Positions 15,003 to 23,846 of a stretch of 31,108 nucleotides of DNA are shown here, piece after piece. Position numbers and translations under genes: made by a program. Every line of letters starts with the position of its first letter. Within the stretch, counting starts at the first letter, position 1. The notes under the pieces are model-generated. The model had not been told where the DNA came from. It did no database searches and saw only the letters and a program-made list of their open reading frames with translations. The stretch comes from Alkalihalobacillus alcalophilus ATCC 27647 = CGMCC 1.3604 (lineage in GTDB: Bacteria; Bacillota; Bacilli; Bacillales; Bacillaceae_D). The stretch is taken from the NCBI RefSeq assembly GCF_000292245.2, contig NZ_ALPT02000049.1, positions 1 to 31,108 of the forward strand, written 5' to 3'.

Positions 15003-15267
15003 AAAAGGTATTCTTTGTAATAATAGGAACTTCATCTTTTTCTAATACCTTACCGATGACATAACCACTTTCACCTTGATCAGATAACTTTGTAAGAAAC
15101 GCATCCACTTGGCTTTGTGGCACAATAATCAGTAAGCCACCGGAGGTTTGAGGATCATATAGAAGCTGCTCTTCTTCTGTTGTAATGACATTTTTGTTTC
15201 GGACTCTGCTTCTATAAGAAGAAATGTTATTATACATTCCTTCAGAGGTTGCACCCTCTCTTAACAT
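15001..15267 (-). pseudogene. selD: C-terminal fragment of selenophosphate synthetase
   Basis: The last 80-odd residues of SelD are recognisable: LLYDPQTSGGLLIIVP is the family's conserved motif, preceded by GATSEGMYNNISSYRSRV. SelD makes selenophosphate from selenide and ATP and needs about 340 residues; the ATP-binding and catalytic N-terminal part (with Cys/Sec and Lys) is missing. There is no ribosome binding site at the open frame start, which lies at the junction with the MMPL gene. The strain has lost this copy; another could exist elsewhere. Confidence 0.85.
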
Positions 15268-17309
15268 GTGGCGGCTAGGATAAGACCGGCTGAGGCGATG
15301 ACGCTACCTGTTTTGACAACTCCTTGTTGGATCGCTTCTTTCCAAGGAAGGTTGCTAGCTTGTTCTCGGATTCTTGAGATGAGAATGATGCTATAGTCAA
15401 TGCCTAAGGCGACCATAAAGATGAACGTATAGACTGGGATACGATAACTGATGGCCTCGTAGCCTAATAGATTTTCAAAGATCCACCAGCTTATTCCTAA
15501 TGACGCAACATAGGTTAGGAGGATCGTTGCCATCATAATCAATGGCAATAAAATCGATTTAAATTGGAAAATAAGTATGACGGTTAACAAGAGAATGACA
15601 CTGGAAAATAGGAAAATCATATCTCGTTCGTTCATCTCTTTGACATCCAATTGTTCTGCCGTCTGTCCGGCGTAATGAAGGGAGAATTTGTTTGTTGGAA
15701 ATTGGTGACTTTCCAACAAAGTTCCTTCTAACTCTCTTAACGTTTGGATTGTTTCTAATGCTTCCAATTCAAACGGGTTTCCATCTAGGATCAGTTCTAA
15801 TTTAATCGCTGTCTCTTCTTCAGCTAAAAAGTTTCGCGGTAGATTTGCCTCACCGTTGATCATTTCCTCGGTAATTTTTGGACTTACTGTACTGACTCCT
15901 TTTACTTTTTCCAATTCGTCTCTTAAGCTATTAACTTGTTTATAAAACGTTTCGTCTAAATCGATTTGCTCGTCAGATTGTAAGATAACCGATACGGGTG
16001 CCAACTGTCCTTCTGGAAAATGATCCGCTAATAATTCAAAACCTTGTCTTGATGAGATATCCTCTGGGAAGGACTTCATCAAATTAAAAGAGAAGTTAAT
16101 CGTTGTTGTGTTAAAAGCTGCGACCGCTAATAATAAAAGGAACACACTGGTGATAAGACCAGCTTTTTTTGTGACGATTTCACTAACTTTAAGCCAGTAT
16201 TTACTCTGTTTCTTGTTTTCCTCTTTTACTTTTGGGATTACTGGCCAAAAGGCTTTTCTTCCTAAAAGGGCAAAGATGCTTGGTATTAAAGTTAATCCCG
16301 CTAACAAAATAACGACAACGGCTAATGAAAAGACCGGTGCAAAGTGATTATATGGTTCAAAGACGGTTACAAATAAAGTCAACATCGCTAATAAGACCGT
16401 GCCACCACTCAAGAAGATTGGTTCTGACACATGATGAATGGCTTCTTTCATCGATTCGTATTTAGATTCTTGCTTTTGTAACTCTTCTTTATACCTTGAA
16501 AACACAAACAAACTATAATCGGTAATAATCGCAAACAATAAGACGAGCATGATCGAAAAGGCTGATGAATCAACGGCAAACCAATCATTTTTTCCAGCAA
16601 GCCCTAGCAACCTGTCAACAACTCCATAGACCATTCCTGCAATCAGTAATGGCATAATCGCTAGTAGTGGTGAGCGATAAATGACAATCAAAATAACAAA
16701 AATAAGCACAATCGTCGCTAACATCAACACAAAATCGGCATTTTGGAATAAAGCGGTCGTATCTGCTGCAATTGCTGCTGGACCGGTGATTTCTAATTGA
16801 AGATCGGTAAGGCCAATCGACACGACCTCTGCTCTTATTTGTTCCAATGTTTCATTGGCTTCACTCGCTTCTAGACCTTGCTCTAAAGAAACATGAAAAA
16901 GCATCGTCGTCTCATCTTCCGAATACATTTGATTTTGTATTTCTTCCGGAAAATGATGATAAGGTAAGGCACTCACAACATAAGCTGGTTTATCATCTGA
17001 AGCTAACCATTCACTTAACTCAGATATCTTCCCTCTCTCTTCTTCATTTAAGGCATTTTCATTATGAAATACTAATAAAGCAGGGATTCCATCATCATCA
17101 CTTGAAAACTCCATTGCATTCACTTGAGCCGCAATCTCTGACAAACTATCCCCTCTCACACTGCCCTCAGTACTTGTCCCAGCATAATCTTTGGCAGATG
17201 GTAATAACACACTTAACAACACAATGGCCACAAGCCAAAATATTAAAACCATTTTAGCCCCAAACGGACTACTTGAAAACTTCGCTAACTTTCTAAAAGG
17301 TTGAAGCAT
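15261..17309 (-). CDS. MMPL/RND-family exporter, C-terminally truncated
   Basis: This 682-residue protein has the two-repeat MMPL layout: a membrane helix near residues 22-37, an extracytoplasmic domain (about 40-185), a membrane block, a second outer domain (about 420-560), and a second block that breaks off in TGSVIASAGLILAATC. Bacillus relatives such as YdfJ have about 724 residues, so the last two helices are missing. The truncation is at the selD junction near 15262. GAGGAGAGGGAAGG precedes the start. MMPL proteins export lipids or drugs by proton coupling, and loss of the final helices probably inactivates it. Confidence 0.8.
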   Translation of the reverse strand: MLQPFRKLAKFSSSPFGAKMVLIFWLVAIVLLSVLLPSAKDYAGTSTEGSVRGDSLSEIAAQVNAMEFSSDDDGIPALLVFHNENALNEEERGKISELSEWLASDDKPAYVVSALPYHHFPEEIQNQMYSEDETTMLFHVSLEQGLEASEANETLEQIRAEVVSIGLTDLQLEITGPAAIAADTTALFQNADFVLMLATIVLIFVILIVIYRSPLLAIMPLLIAGMVYGVVDRLLGLAGKNDWFAVDSSAFSIMLVLLFAIITDYSLFVFSRYKEELQKQESKYESMKEAIHHVSEPIFLSGGTVLLAMLTLFVTVFEPYNHFAPVFSLAVVVILLAGLTLIPSIFALLGRKAFWPVIPKVKEENKKQSKYWLKVSEIVTKKAGLITSVFLLLLAVAAFNTTTINFSFNLMKSFPEDISSRQGFELLADHFPEGQLAPVSVILQSDEQIDLDETFYKQVNSLRDELEKVKGVSTVSPKITEEMINGEANLPRNFLAEEETAIKLELILDGNPFELEALETIQTLRELEGTLLESHQFPTNKFSLHYAGQTAEQLDVKEMNERDMIFLFSSVILLLTVILIFQFKSILLPLIMMATILLTYVASLGISWWIFENLLGYEAISYRIPVYTFIFMVALGIDYSIILISRIREQASNLPWKEAIQQGVVKTGSVIASAGLILAATC

Positions 17310-17345
17310 CCTTCCCTCTCCTCTACTCGTTTGATTTACAACCGT

Positions 17346-17411
17346 AGTATAGGAAAGCTATATGAACAAACCATGAATGCAATATGAATGGAAGATGAAC
17401 GGGAGGTGACA
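17346..17411 (-). promoter_or_regulatory. Promoter with five 11-bp-spaced direct repeats upstream of MMPL
   Basis: Hexamers ATGAAC, ATGAAT, ATGAAT, ATGAAC and GTGACA begin at 17362, 17373, 17384, 17395 and 17406, exactly 11 bp apart. One helical turn per repeat is typical for OmpR/PhoB-type regulators. On the minus strand a TATACT (17351-17346) could be the -10, with the first repeats covering the -35 region, fitting an activator. The MMPL start lies 37 bp further on. Confidence 0.6.
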
Positions 17412-17692
17412 ATTTTAGGAAGCGGGAGGTTTATTCACCCCCGTTAATACTTCACTTCGGCAAGGATAGTGTCTCTAATGGTGTTCAATTGATAAACTCT
17501 CTCAATCCTGTACCTGTTTTATCAGAGGCAAAGCCGATATGATACGAAAATTTGTAACTCAACCTGAAATCAAGTCCATATCATCGACAGTTCACAGTCA
17601 AAGAAAATTCTGCCCACACTCGATAACGATTAACTTATTTAAAATAAACGAATACATTAAAAGTAAACATTAGATAAACGAGGTCGAATCTT
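17412..17692. other. Intergenic region with no recognisable gene
   Basis: Both strands contain frequent stops. Short open stretches such as the one around 17490-17560 have no ribosome binding site or clear family pattern. A GAGG site for the downstream plus-strand gene begins near 17678. Confidence 0.5.
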
Positions 17693-17932
17693 ATGAAAAA
17701 TAAAGATATGGATAATAGCCAATCTGAACAAACTATACAGGAAATTAATCTTGCGATGAGCCTAAAACTGGCTCTGTTAAGCGGGGTATTAGTTACAATA
17801 GGGGATGCAATTGCAACATACGCAGCTAAAATTGCTATCGATGAAGCTATTCAAGATAACATCACTCAACGTGAAGAAACACAAGAGCAAGAACAAAGGA
17901 TGCAATCCCTGGAAAAGCAATCGAACTATTGA
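17693..17932 (+). CDS. Small hypothetical membrane-associated protein, probably frameshifted at the end
   Basis: This 79-residue protein has an acidic start, one hydrophobic segment (about residues 24-46, ALLSGVLVTIGDAIATYAA) and a charged helix rich in Glu and Gln. I do not know its function; similar short Bacillus proteins are annotated as hypothetical. The frame ends in LEKQSNY. Adding one A in the GGAAAAGC stretch (17913-17916) would continue it as LEKAIELLNKKLDNLTK to a TGA at 17961, a regular coiled-coil helix of 89 residues in total. The end is therefore probably damaged or mis-called. GAGG lies 10 bp before the ATG. Confidence 0.6.
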   Translation: MKNKDMDNSQSEQTIQEINLAMSLKLALLSGVLVTIGDAIATYAAKIAIDEAIQDNITQREETQEQEQRMQSLEKQSNY

Positions 17933-17961
17933 ATAAGAAACTAGATAATCTAACAAAATGA

Positions 17962-18375
17962 TACGTAGCCTAAACAACTCATAAAAAATAAGGATGAAAT
18001 CAGTAGTTTGTCTTGCACCGTCAACGAATATTATGTAACCATTAATACGAGCTCAACAGAAATTTTTATTTCTTTTGAGCTCTACTAACCTTCTAAACTA
18101 TCAAGATACTATACTTAGAAAGTCTAACTGAATGACTATGATTAATATGAGTATCAACAAAAGCACTTCACTAATCGTTAGGATAGACTGTTTAGGATTC
18201 TTTGAATATTTCCACTCAAAAAATGCGTTAACCCTTCATAGAGCAACGCACCTTTTAATTAAAAATGAGTTCCCAAATACAACCATATCAATCAATTTCA
18301 AATCCAACCAACTTATGCTACCCACACCAAAAAGCGTGACATAAAAAAGCTCTCCTTCATGATCAAGAAACGTTA
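17962..18375. other. Intergenic region with one long hairpin
   Basis: The stretch contains the inverted repeat GAGCTCAA (18049-18056) and TTGAGCTC (18075-18082), extended by AGAAAT/ATTTCT around a TTTT loop. No T-run follows on either strand, so it is not a standard terminator. An open frame at 18132-18344 has no ribosome binding site and unlikely composition, so I do not call it. Confidence 0.5.
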
Positions 18376-18765
18376 TTATTGATATTTTCTAGACACTAAA
18401 AATTCAACTAAAGGTAACAAAACCATTGCGACTCCTAAAATCCCTAATAAAAAAATGTTATAAGTATCACTTATTAAGTGATCTACGTAGACAGCGATAA
18501 GTATCAATACTACTAAAATTAAATAACTAATTTTTGAACTTTGCTCTGTGATTTTTTTTCCTAATTCTTCTTTTTGTAAAATCCCATCTTTTTCTTTTTC
18601 GCCACCCCATGTAATAGTAGAAAAGAACATCGCGAATAAAATACTAAACGTAATGATTTCATTAAATCCCACTTCTTTATCCGTTAAGATTTTATAGATA
18701 GTAAAACCAAGTACAGCTAAAATGGCTAAACCTATAATAAGCCCACCAATCTTTCTAGTATTCAT
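18376..18765 (-). CDS. Four-helix membrane protein paired with an XRE regulator
   Basis: This 129-residue protein has four predicted membrane segments (about residues 8-26, 38-53, 77-94, 103-122) with a charged central loop (WGGEKEKDGILQKEELGKK). I do not recognise a family with known activity. It follows the XRE gene by 39 bp and should share its promoter. Such small XRE plus membrane-protein pairs are common in Bacillales and their signal is mostly unknown. AGAAAGAGGGGA precedes the start. Confidence 0.7.
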   Translation of the reverse strand: MNTRKIGGLIIGLAILAVLGFTIYKILTDKEVGFNEIITFSILFAMFFSTITWGGEKEKDGILQKEELGKKITEQSSKISYLILVVLILIAVYVDHLISDTYNIFLLGILGVAMVLLPLVEFLVSRKYQ

Positions 18766-18804
18766 TTGCTTTTCCCCTCTTTCTAGTTCGTATAAAAGTC
18801 GCCT

Positions 18805-19011
18805 CTAATTCTCAAATCTTCGTTGGGGCTTAAAAACTTCTTCCACAGATGTATGTAAGTGAAATGCAATATCAAAAGCCAATTGAAGGCTCGGGTCATA
18901 TTTATTATTTTCAATTGCATTTATTGTTTGCCTGCTCACCTGGCACAAATCTGCTAATTTCCCTTGTGATAGACCTTTTTTCTCCCTGTATTGTTTAATT
19001 TTATTTTCCAA
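18805..19011 (-). CDS. Short XRE-family transcriptional regulator
   Basis: This 68-residue protein is little more than one helix-turn-helix: KQYREKKGLSQGKLADLCQVSRQTINAIENNKYDPSLQLAFDIA, with the recognition helix SRQTINAIE. It belongs to the short YgzD-like group. The start is TTG with GGTGGTGA upstream. Its promoter carries two near-identical dyads (19038-19056 and 19085-19103), so it very likely represses itself and the membrane protein encoded next. Confidence 0.9.
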   Translation of the reverse strand: MENKIKQYREKKGLSQGKLADLCQVSRQTINAIENNKYDPSLQLAFDIAFHLHTSVEEVFKPQRRFEN

Positions 19012-19037
19012 CTTACTGTCACCACCATTACAAGGAC

Positions 19038-19103
19038 TGTCAAATATATTTTACACACAAATCATACAAAAAATAACCAATAATTGTCAAATGTATTTTA
19101 CAC
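19038..19103 (-). promoter_or_regulatory. XRE promoter with two operator dyads
   Basis: TGTCAAATATATTTTACAC (19038-19056) and TGTCAAATGTATTTTACAC (19085-19103) differ at one base and each is nearly palindromic. On the minus strand TTGACA (19090-19085) and TATGAT (19066-19061) are 18 nt apart. One dyad covers the -35 and the other the transcript start, as expected for autorepression by the XRE protein. Confidence 0.75.
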
Positions 19104-19206
19104 TCCATACGTCCTTACCCATTAAACTTCATCGTTTTAACAATAGAAAGAAGCATCTCTTCTTGGTGCAGAAATGCCTCAACTAACATTAAAAAATGTA
19201 TTAAAT

Positions 19207-19599
19207 TCATTCAATTCCTCTACACGCCCATGCGTCAATTTCAACTTTAAATATAGGTGCGGCTAGGGCAACGACATAAATCAGTGTTGTACAAGGTAGA
19301 TGTTCTCCAAGAAAATCACTGATTATTTTCTTCCTTTGATTTGTCTCAAAGTCGCCAACTAAATAAAACACTAATTTTGTTAAATCATTAACATTCATAT
19401 TAGCAGCCACAAGATTTCTTTCAATATTCTTTAAGGCTAATTCCAACTGGTCTAAAGGATTTTCAGGGACTGTGCCATCCACCTCCATTCCTAATTGACC
19501 AGATAAAGTTAGCCATTTATTTGGACCCGTAACTTCAATTTGATGTACATAAGGTGCAACTGGTTTGTGGATAGTTTCAGGGTTTCTTGTCAATTTCAT
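19207..19599 (-). CDS. Rid-family (YjgF/YER057c/UK114) protein
   Basis: This 130-residue protein has the Rid fold: WLTLSGQLGMEVDGTV, then DQLELALKNIERNLVAANMNVNDLTKLVFYL, then the end PIFKVEIDAWA. RidA proteins hydrolyse reactive enamine/imine intermediates using a conserved arginine; here the corresponding position falls in HLPCTTLIYV with no clear arginine, so it is probably a Rid paralogue with another or unknown activity. AAGGATTGA precedes the start. It stands alone. Confidence 0.8.
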   Translation of the reverse strand: MKLTRNPETIHKPVAPYVHQIEVTGPNKWLTLSGQLGMEVDGTVPENPLDQLELALKNIERNLVAANMNVNDLTKLVFYLVGDFETNQRKKIISDFLGEHLPCTTLIYVVALAAPIFKVEIDAWACRGIE

Positions 19600-19696
19600 A
19601 AAATATCAATCCTTCGCAAAATTGTTTAATTAACTTCATTACTACAGTCTGATGATCACCATGTTCTATTTCTATCAATTCAACAGTTGATGATTC

Positions 19697-20602
19697 TTAT
19701 ATGTACCACTTAGGTTTAATTTCACTAAAGTAATCGTGATCTTCTAAAAATGTATAAACTTTATCTAACATATCATCTAAATTTTCAGGAATTGTCTCCA
19801 ATGTCCATATAACGGTAGAAAAGACACACATGGCTAAATACAGCGAATATAACCTCCAAAAAGATTCATCCGGTTCATGGTTATCAAAATAACCTTTGAT
19901 TTGGCCTCTGGAAAAAGGAATACTCACTCCCCGACTAAATATACCAATTTTAAGAAATTCATGAATCGGATCTCCCCAATCATATCGATTAAAATCAATA
20001 ACCCCTGCAAACTGATTATTATTCACAATTAGGTTTCCAAGAGTAAGATCATCATGTTGAAATAGGTTTGGACGTTGTTTCATAAGAGGGATATTTTCCT
20101 CAATAAACTTTATGATTTTATCGTCATTCTTCACTTTTATTCCACATTTATAGTATTTATCTAAGTATCTTTGATGCTTTTTTACTTTTCTTGAATACCA
20201 GGAAGGAATATGATTTGGTGCCTTATATTGATGCATTTTTTTTAATTCCATTCCCGCCTCAAAGCCAATATTATATTGTTCTTCGTATGAGAGTTTAGGA
20301 ATCTCAACCTCTGCATCCTTTCCCTCTATGTATGATGTAATCATGTACCCATAATCTTCTATCTCACCTATAGAAATCGGTTCTGAACAAAGAATTTGAT
20401 ACTCTTTCATTTTTTCAAGGATCTGAAATTCCTGCTTTTTTGATTCTAGCTCTTCCAGATTAAACAATCGCAGGAACAACTTTTTGTCTCCATCCCCCAT
20501 TTTTATTAAAAATTTATTATCTGTAGAGAACCCCTTTGTAACATGGACAATTTCCTTATAAGTAGATATTGTAGGAATCTGCCGTGCTAATGTTTCAATC
20601 AT
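19697..20602 (-). CDS. APH/choline-kinase-like phosphotransferase
   Basis: This 301-residue protein has a kinase-like APH fold. It shows the catalytic FQHDDLTLGNLIV motif (Brenner H-x-D-x(4)-N) and the metal-binding VIDFNRYDWGDP. The N-terminal lobe has LFLRLFNLEELESKK, giving the ATP lysine region. The family phosphorylates aminoglycosides, macrolides or small alcohols; specificity is not readable, and resistance should not be assumed. A CAGGGGG site is upstream. It overlaps no neighbour and is followed by a Rid gene after about 100 bp. Confidence 0.85.
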   Translation of the reverse strand: MIETLARQIPTISTYKEIVHVTKGFSTDNKFLIKMGDGDKKLFLRLFNLEELESKKQEFQILEKMKEYQILCSEPISIGEIEDYGYMITSYIEGKDAEVEIPKLSYEEQYNIGFEAGMELKKMHQYKAPNHIPSWYSRKVKKHQRYLDKYYKCGIKVKNDDKIIKFIEENIPLMKQRPNLFQHDDLTLGNLIVNNNQFAGVIDFNRYDWGDPIHEFLKIGIFSRGVSIPFSRGQIKGYFDNHEPDESFWRLYSLYLAMCVFSTVIWTLETIPENLDDMLDKVYTFLEDHDYFSEIKPKWYI

Positions 20603-20620
20603 ACCATCGCCCCCTGTAAA

Positions 20621-20956
20621 TTAATCCAGATTCGTTCTTATTACTTTTGTTTTGGATTTATCTTCCCAACTAAAAATAATTTGGTCTCTATTTTTCATGT
20701 CTATAACGACATCATAATTAAACGGATACACACCTGCTTTACTTTTCAAAGCTCTTATTTGACTTATTTGATGAACATTTGTAGTCGTATTTTCTTTACT
20801 ATACAAATGTTTGACAACTTCTATTAATAATTCTTCTCGCTCCCTCATTGCTTCATTTGAGACTTGTTCAAAATATAATACTGAAGAAAGAATTAAGCTT
20901 AATATGGTCACTATACTCATAATACCGATTGTGATTTTATCTTTTTTATTTTCCAA
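20621..20956 (-). CDS. Membrane-anchored hypothetical protein
   Basis: This 111-residue protein has one membrane helix (about residues 10-30) and an outer or cytoplasmic domain with a helix (SNEAMREREELLIEVVKHLYS) and beta strands (YDVVIDMKNRDQIIFSW). The start is a TTG with AGGAGG six bases before it. It is 18 bp upstream of the kinase-like gene and probably co-transcribed. I do not recognise the family. Confidence 0.65.
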   Translation of the reverse strand: MENKKDKITIGIMSIVTILSLILSSVLYFEQVSNEAMREREELLIEVVKHLYSKENTTTNVHQISQIRALKSKAGVYPFNYDVVIDMKNRDQIIFSWEDKSKTKVIRTNLD

Positions 20957-21063
20957 AGGAGCCTCCTATTATTTAAAATTTACAATTATATAAGTATTAT
21001 TGAAATATATTCCATAAAAATCAGCGATAATCCTTCTTTTCTATCCTGCTCCTAAAGCAACAT

Positions 21064-21096
21064 AAAAAAGACAACCCTCTCCATTCAAGGACTGCC
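21064..21096 (-). terminator. Terminator of the sugar-sensing operon
   Basis: GGACTGCC (21089-21096) pairs with GACAACCC (21070-21077) with three G-U pairs on the minus-strand transcript, followed by TTTTTT. It lies 100 bp past the second ChvE/XylF-like gene. Confidence 0.55.
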
Positions 21097-21195
21097 TATA
21101 TATATTACATTCAGTCTTTCGGTTACTTCTTTATATAAGGCTCTCCCATTGTTAGCACAATGCCCCTTTAGGATAATATCCTTTTAATAACCCTA

Positions 21196-22275
21196 TTATT
21201 CTACATTTATATATATATCTTCTTTAGAATGAAAACCATCTGCAATAATCGTTTGATCGATATTTTGTTTATCGACTGAGATCGGGTTGAGCAGGATAGA
21301 CGGGATCTCTATTTTTCCATTATTAATTTTTCTAACCGCCTCTATGTTCTCGCCTTTTGCCAGCATGACGGCAAGTTCTGCCGCTTCTGTGGCCAGTGTC
21401 ATAATTGGTTTGTAGACCGTCATCGTTTGCGTCCCTTCTACGATTCGTTGACCAGCTGCAAGATCAGCATCTTGACCTGCAACTGGAATCTTTCCGTCTA
21501 ATCCTTGTGCGGCCAGGGCTTCAATCACTCCTCCTGCTGTGCTATCATTGGCAGCAATCACGGCATCAATTTGATTATGATTGGCTTTTAGTGCTTCTTC
21601 CATATTCATGAAGGCGTTTGCCGGATCCCAATCTGTCGTCCATTGATCATACACAATGGTAATATCACCGCGATCAATATAAGGCTGCAGCACATTAAAA
21701 GCACCTTTTTTTAATAAATGAGCATTATTATCCGTAGCGGCTCCACCAATATAGACGTACTTCCCCTTTGGAACTAAGTTCGTAATGGCCTCCGCTTGTA
21801 ACTCCCCTATCATCTCGTTATCGAAGGAAACATATAAATCAATTTCTGCGTTTTTTACAAGACGGTCATAAGAAAGAACCTTAATCCCTGACATATGTGC
21901 TTTGTTCACTATGGCTGCGGTCGCTTCAGCATTATTAGGAACGACTACAAGGACATCAACCCCTTTGCTAATCAATGTCTCTGCTTGATAGATTTGTATC
22001 GCATCATCGACATTGGCATTCATCACTTCCACTTCTGCCCCTAATGCTTCTAATGCCTTTTGAAATAAATCCCGATCTCGATGCCAACGTTCTTCTTCTA
22101 ATGTATCCATCGAAAAACCAATTTTAATCTTCTGTTCATCCTGCGTATTATCTTCTATTAAATCCGGTGCATTATCTGATATCCTGTTTTGTTCATCATT
22201 AACACATGCTGTAACTATAAAAATAGATATCAAGATAAAGGGAAGCAGCCCCCCTTGATGAAACACCTTTCTCAT
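21196..22275 (-). CDS. Second ChvE/XylF-type sugar-binding lipoprotein
   Basis: This 359-residue lipoprotein has a signal peptide with lipobox VTAC, giving Cys at residue 24, and a type-1 periplasmic-binding fold: KIGFSMDTLEEERWHRDRDLF, VLVVVPNNAEATA, VLSYDRLV, TTDWDPANAF, IAANDSTAGG, VAGQDADLAAGQ. These correspond closely, motif by motif, to the other binding lipoprotein at 29598-30710, so the two are paralogues. Relatives bind D-xylose, galactose or arabinose. It lies 29 bp after the response regulator and is apparently co-transcribed with the sensor genes, not with the ABC genes. AAAGGGGGGGAAAG precedes the ATG. Confidence 0.9.
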   Translation of the reverse strand: MRKVFHQGGLLPFILISIFIVTACVNDEQNRISDNAPDLIEDNTQDEQKIKIGFSMDTLEEERWHRDRDLFQKALEALGAEVEVMNANVDDAIQIYQAETLISKGVDVLVVVPNNAEATAAIVNKAHMSGIKVLSYDRLVKNAEIDLYVSFDNEMIGELQAEAITNLVPKGKYVYIGGAATDNNAHLLKKGAFNVLQPYIDRGDITIVYDQWTTDWDPANAFMNMEEALKANHNQIDAVIAANDSTAGGVIEALAAQGLDGKIPVAGQDADLAAGQRIVEGTQTMTVYKPIMTLATEAAELAVMLAKGENIEAVRKINNGKIEIPSILLNPISVDKQNIDQTIIADGFHSKEDIYINVE

Positions 22276-22304
22276 CGGCTTTCCCCCCTTTCATCAAAGT
22301 AGTA

Positions 22305-23846
22305 TTAATCTCTTTTCCCAAGCAATGTCTTCCGATAGTTTTTTGGAGAAACATGACAGATTTTTTTAAATACCTTACTAAAATAATTCGGTTCATGATA
22401 ACCAACTTCAAATGTAATTTCTTTGATGCTTTTTTCTGGATCTCCAAGCATTTTTTTCGCCTTCTCAATCCGGCATTCAGTTAAGAAATCAATATAATTA
22501 ATTCCTAATTTCTCTTTAAACATTTTGCTAATATAAATAGGGCTTAAGCCTACTTTCCTTCCTAACGATTCCAATGAGATGTCTTTATGGGAATGTTCCA
22601 TAATGTATTGTTTAATTTGATGAATCGTATCCGCCTCTAGTCTGTCATAATGCTCTAAGTACGAAATCTTCATTCGATCAAGCAACTGACCTGTTTCTAA
22701 ACGTAATTGACGATATTCGATCGTTTGATAAGAATAAAGCGGAATCTCTACTTCTACTCCTATATCACTTAACACCCTGGAGATGCTCCAAAGCAACCTT
22801 AATATGACTTGTTGCGTGTGTAGTAAATCAGTTCCCCCCTGCTCGTAATGTTGAATCATATTTATTATTTTCAGCTTAGCTTGTTCCCATTGACCAAGAC
22901 GAATAAAATCAGATAGCTCTCTGATTTGAACCTTCACCCATTGCTCATCTTCAACCCCATCAAAGGCTGGCACATCTGAAAAAAAGCGATATTTAACCGT
23001 CATCGCTGTATCGATTGTAGCATTTAAAGAATCCTGATATGATTGCCTAATTTGTTCTAATGAATGACATACACTGCCAATCCCGATAAACCACCCTGTT
23101 TCATGTCCTTGCTTCTCTATCTGAAGAATCTTCTGAGCTAGTATGATTGCCTGAGATCGAAATGACTTATCTGGTTCACGAAAGATAATCAGTGGAAGTT
23201 GATTTCCATACAACGCACCGACCCATCCACTTCTCGTTTCTCTCACTTTCTCTTTTACAGCCGAATATAAGTTCTCAGATCCTTGTGGGACCATAATGAC
23301 CATAACAAACATCTCATTCGTCGAGCGAATGTCTAACATTTCAACAAGCATGTTTAAATGGACTTCATGTACGTGATCAAATAGTAACTGTGTGACGACA
23401 TCCGTTTCTACTAAGGATAACGTTTTTTCGTAGGATTCTCTTTGCCTCTTTGTCGCTACAAGTGACCTCTGTTCATCTCGTACTTCCTTTAATACTCGTC
23501 CAATGGTCTCAACAATTTCACTTGCTTTACTCGGTTTAATCAAATAATCTTTAACCCCTAATTGAATAGCCTTACGAGCATATTCAAATGTATCATAGGC
23601 TGTTACCATGATAAATTTACTCTGAGGTTGAAGCTCCGATATCTTTTCAACCGCTTCTAGTCCGTTCATTCCTGGCATCTTAATGTCCATTAAGATTAAA
23701 TCAAATCGATTGTTTTTAGCCATCTCAACTGCTTTTTTTCCATTCTTCGCTTGCTCTATCACAATGTCAGGGAAATTCTTCTTTAATATGACTTCCATTC
23801 CTTTACGTTCGATCTCTTCATCATCCACGATTAGGAGCTTTAGCAT
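22305..23846 (-). CDS. YesN-type response regulator with AraC DNA-binding domain
   Basis: This 513-residue regulator has a receiver domain (residues 1-120, Asp54 in LILMDIKMPG, Lys in DYLIKPSK), a long middle region (about 130-400), and two AraC-type helix-turn-helices at the end (about 408-513: ISLESLGRKVGLSPIYISKMF and SIKEITFEVGYHEPNYFSKVFK). It should be phosphorylated by the LytS/YesM-type kinase encoded upstream, overlapping by 26 bp. GGGAGGGGAG precedes the start. By homology with Clostridium beijerinckii YesN, it would activate a xylose or related ABC transporter operon; here the candidate target is the chvE-gguAB operon. Confidence 0.92.
   Translation of the reverse strand: MLKLLIVDDEEIERKGMEVILKKNFPDIVIEQAKNGKKAVEMAKNNRFDLILMDIKMPGMNGLEAVEKISELQPQSKFIMVTAYDTFEYARKAIQLGVKDYLIKPSKASEIVETIGRVLKEVRDEQRSLVATKRQRESYEKTLSLVETDVVTQLLFDHVHEVHLNMLVEMLDIRSTNEMFVMVIMVPQGSENLYSAVKEKVRETRSGWVGALYGNQLPLIIFREPDKSFRSQAIILAQKILQIEKQGHETGWFIGIGSVCHSLEQIRQSYQDSLNATIDTAMTVKYRFFSDVPAFDGVEDEQWVKVQIRELSDFIRLGQWEQAKLKIINMIQHYEQGGTDLLHTQQVILRLLWSISRVLSDIGVEVEIPLYSYQTIEYRQLRLETGQLLDRMKISYLEHYDRLEADTIHQIKQYIMEHSHKDISLESLGRKVGLSPIYISKMFKEKLGINYIDFLTECRIEKAKKMLGDPEKSIKEITFEVGYHEPNYFSKVFKKICHVSPKNYRKTLLGKRD

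Noticed and set aside
18049..18082. Transcription terminator
   Set aside because: The hairpin is strong but lacks a T-run on either side.
18132..18344. Plus-strand open frame of 70 codons
   Set aside because: No ribosome binding site, no family pattern, and it lies in a gap with many stops in other frames.
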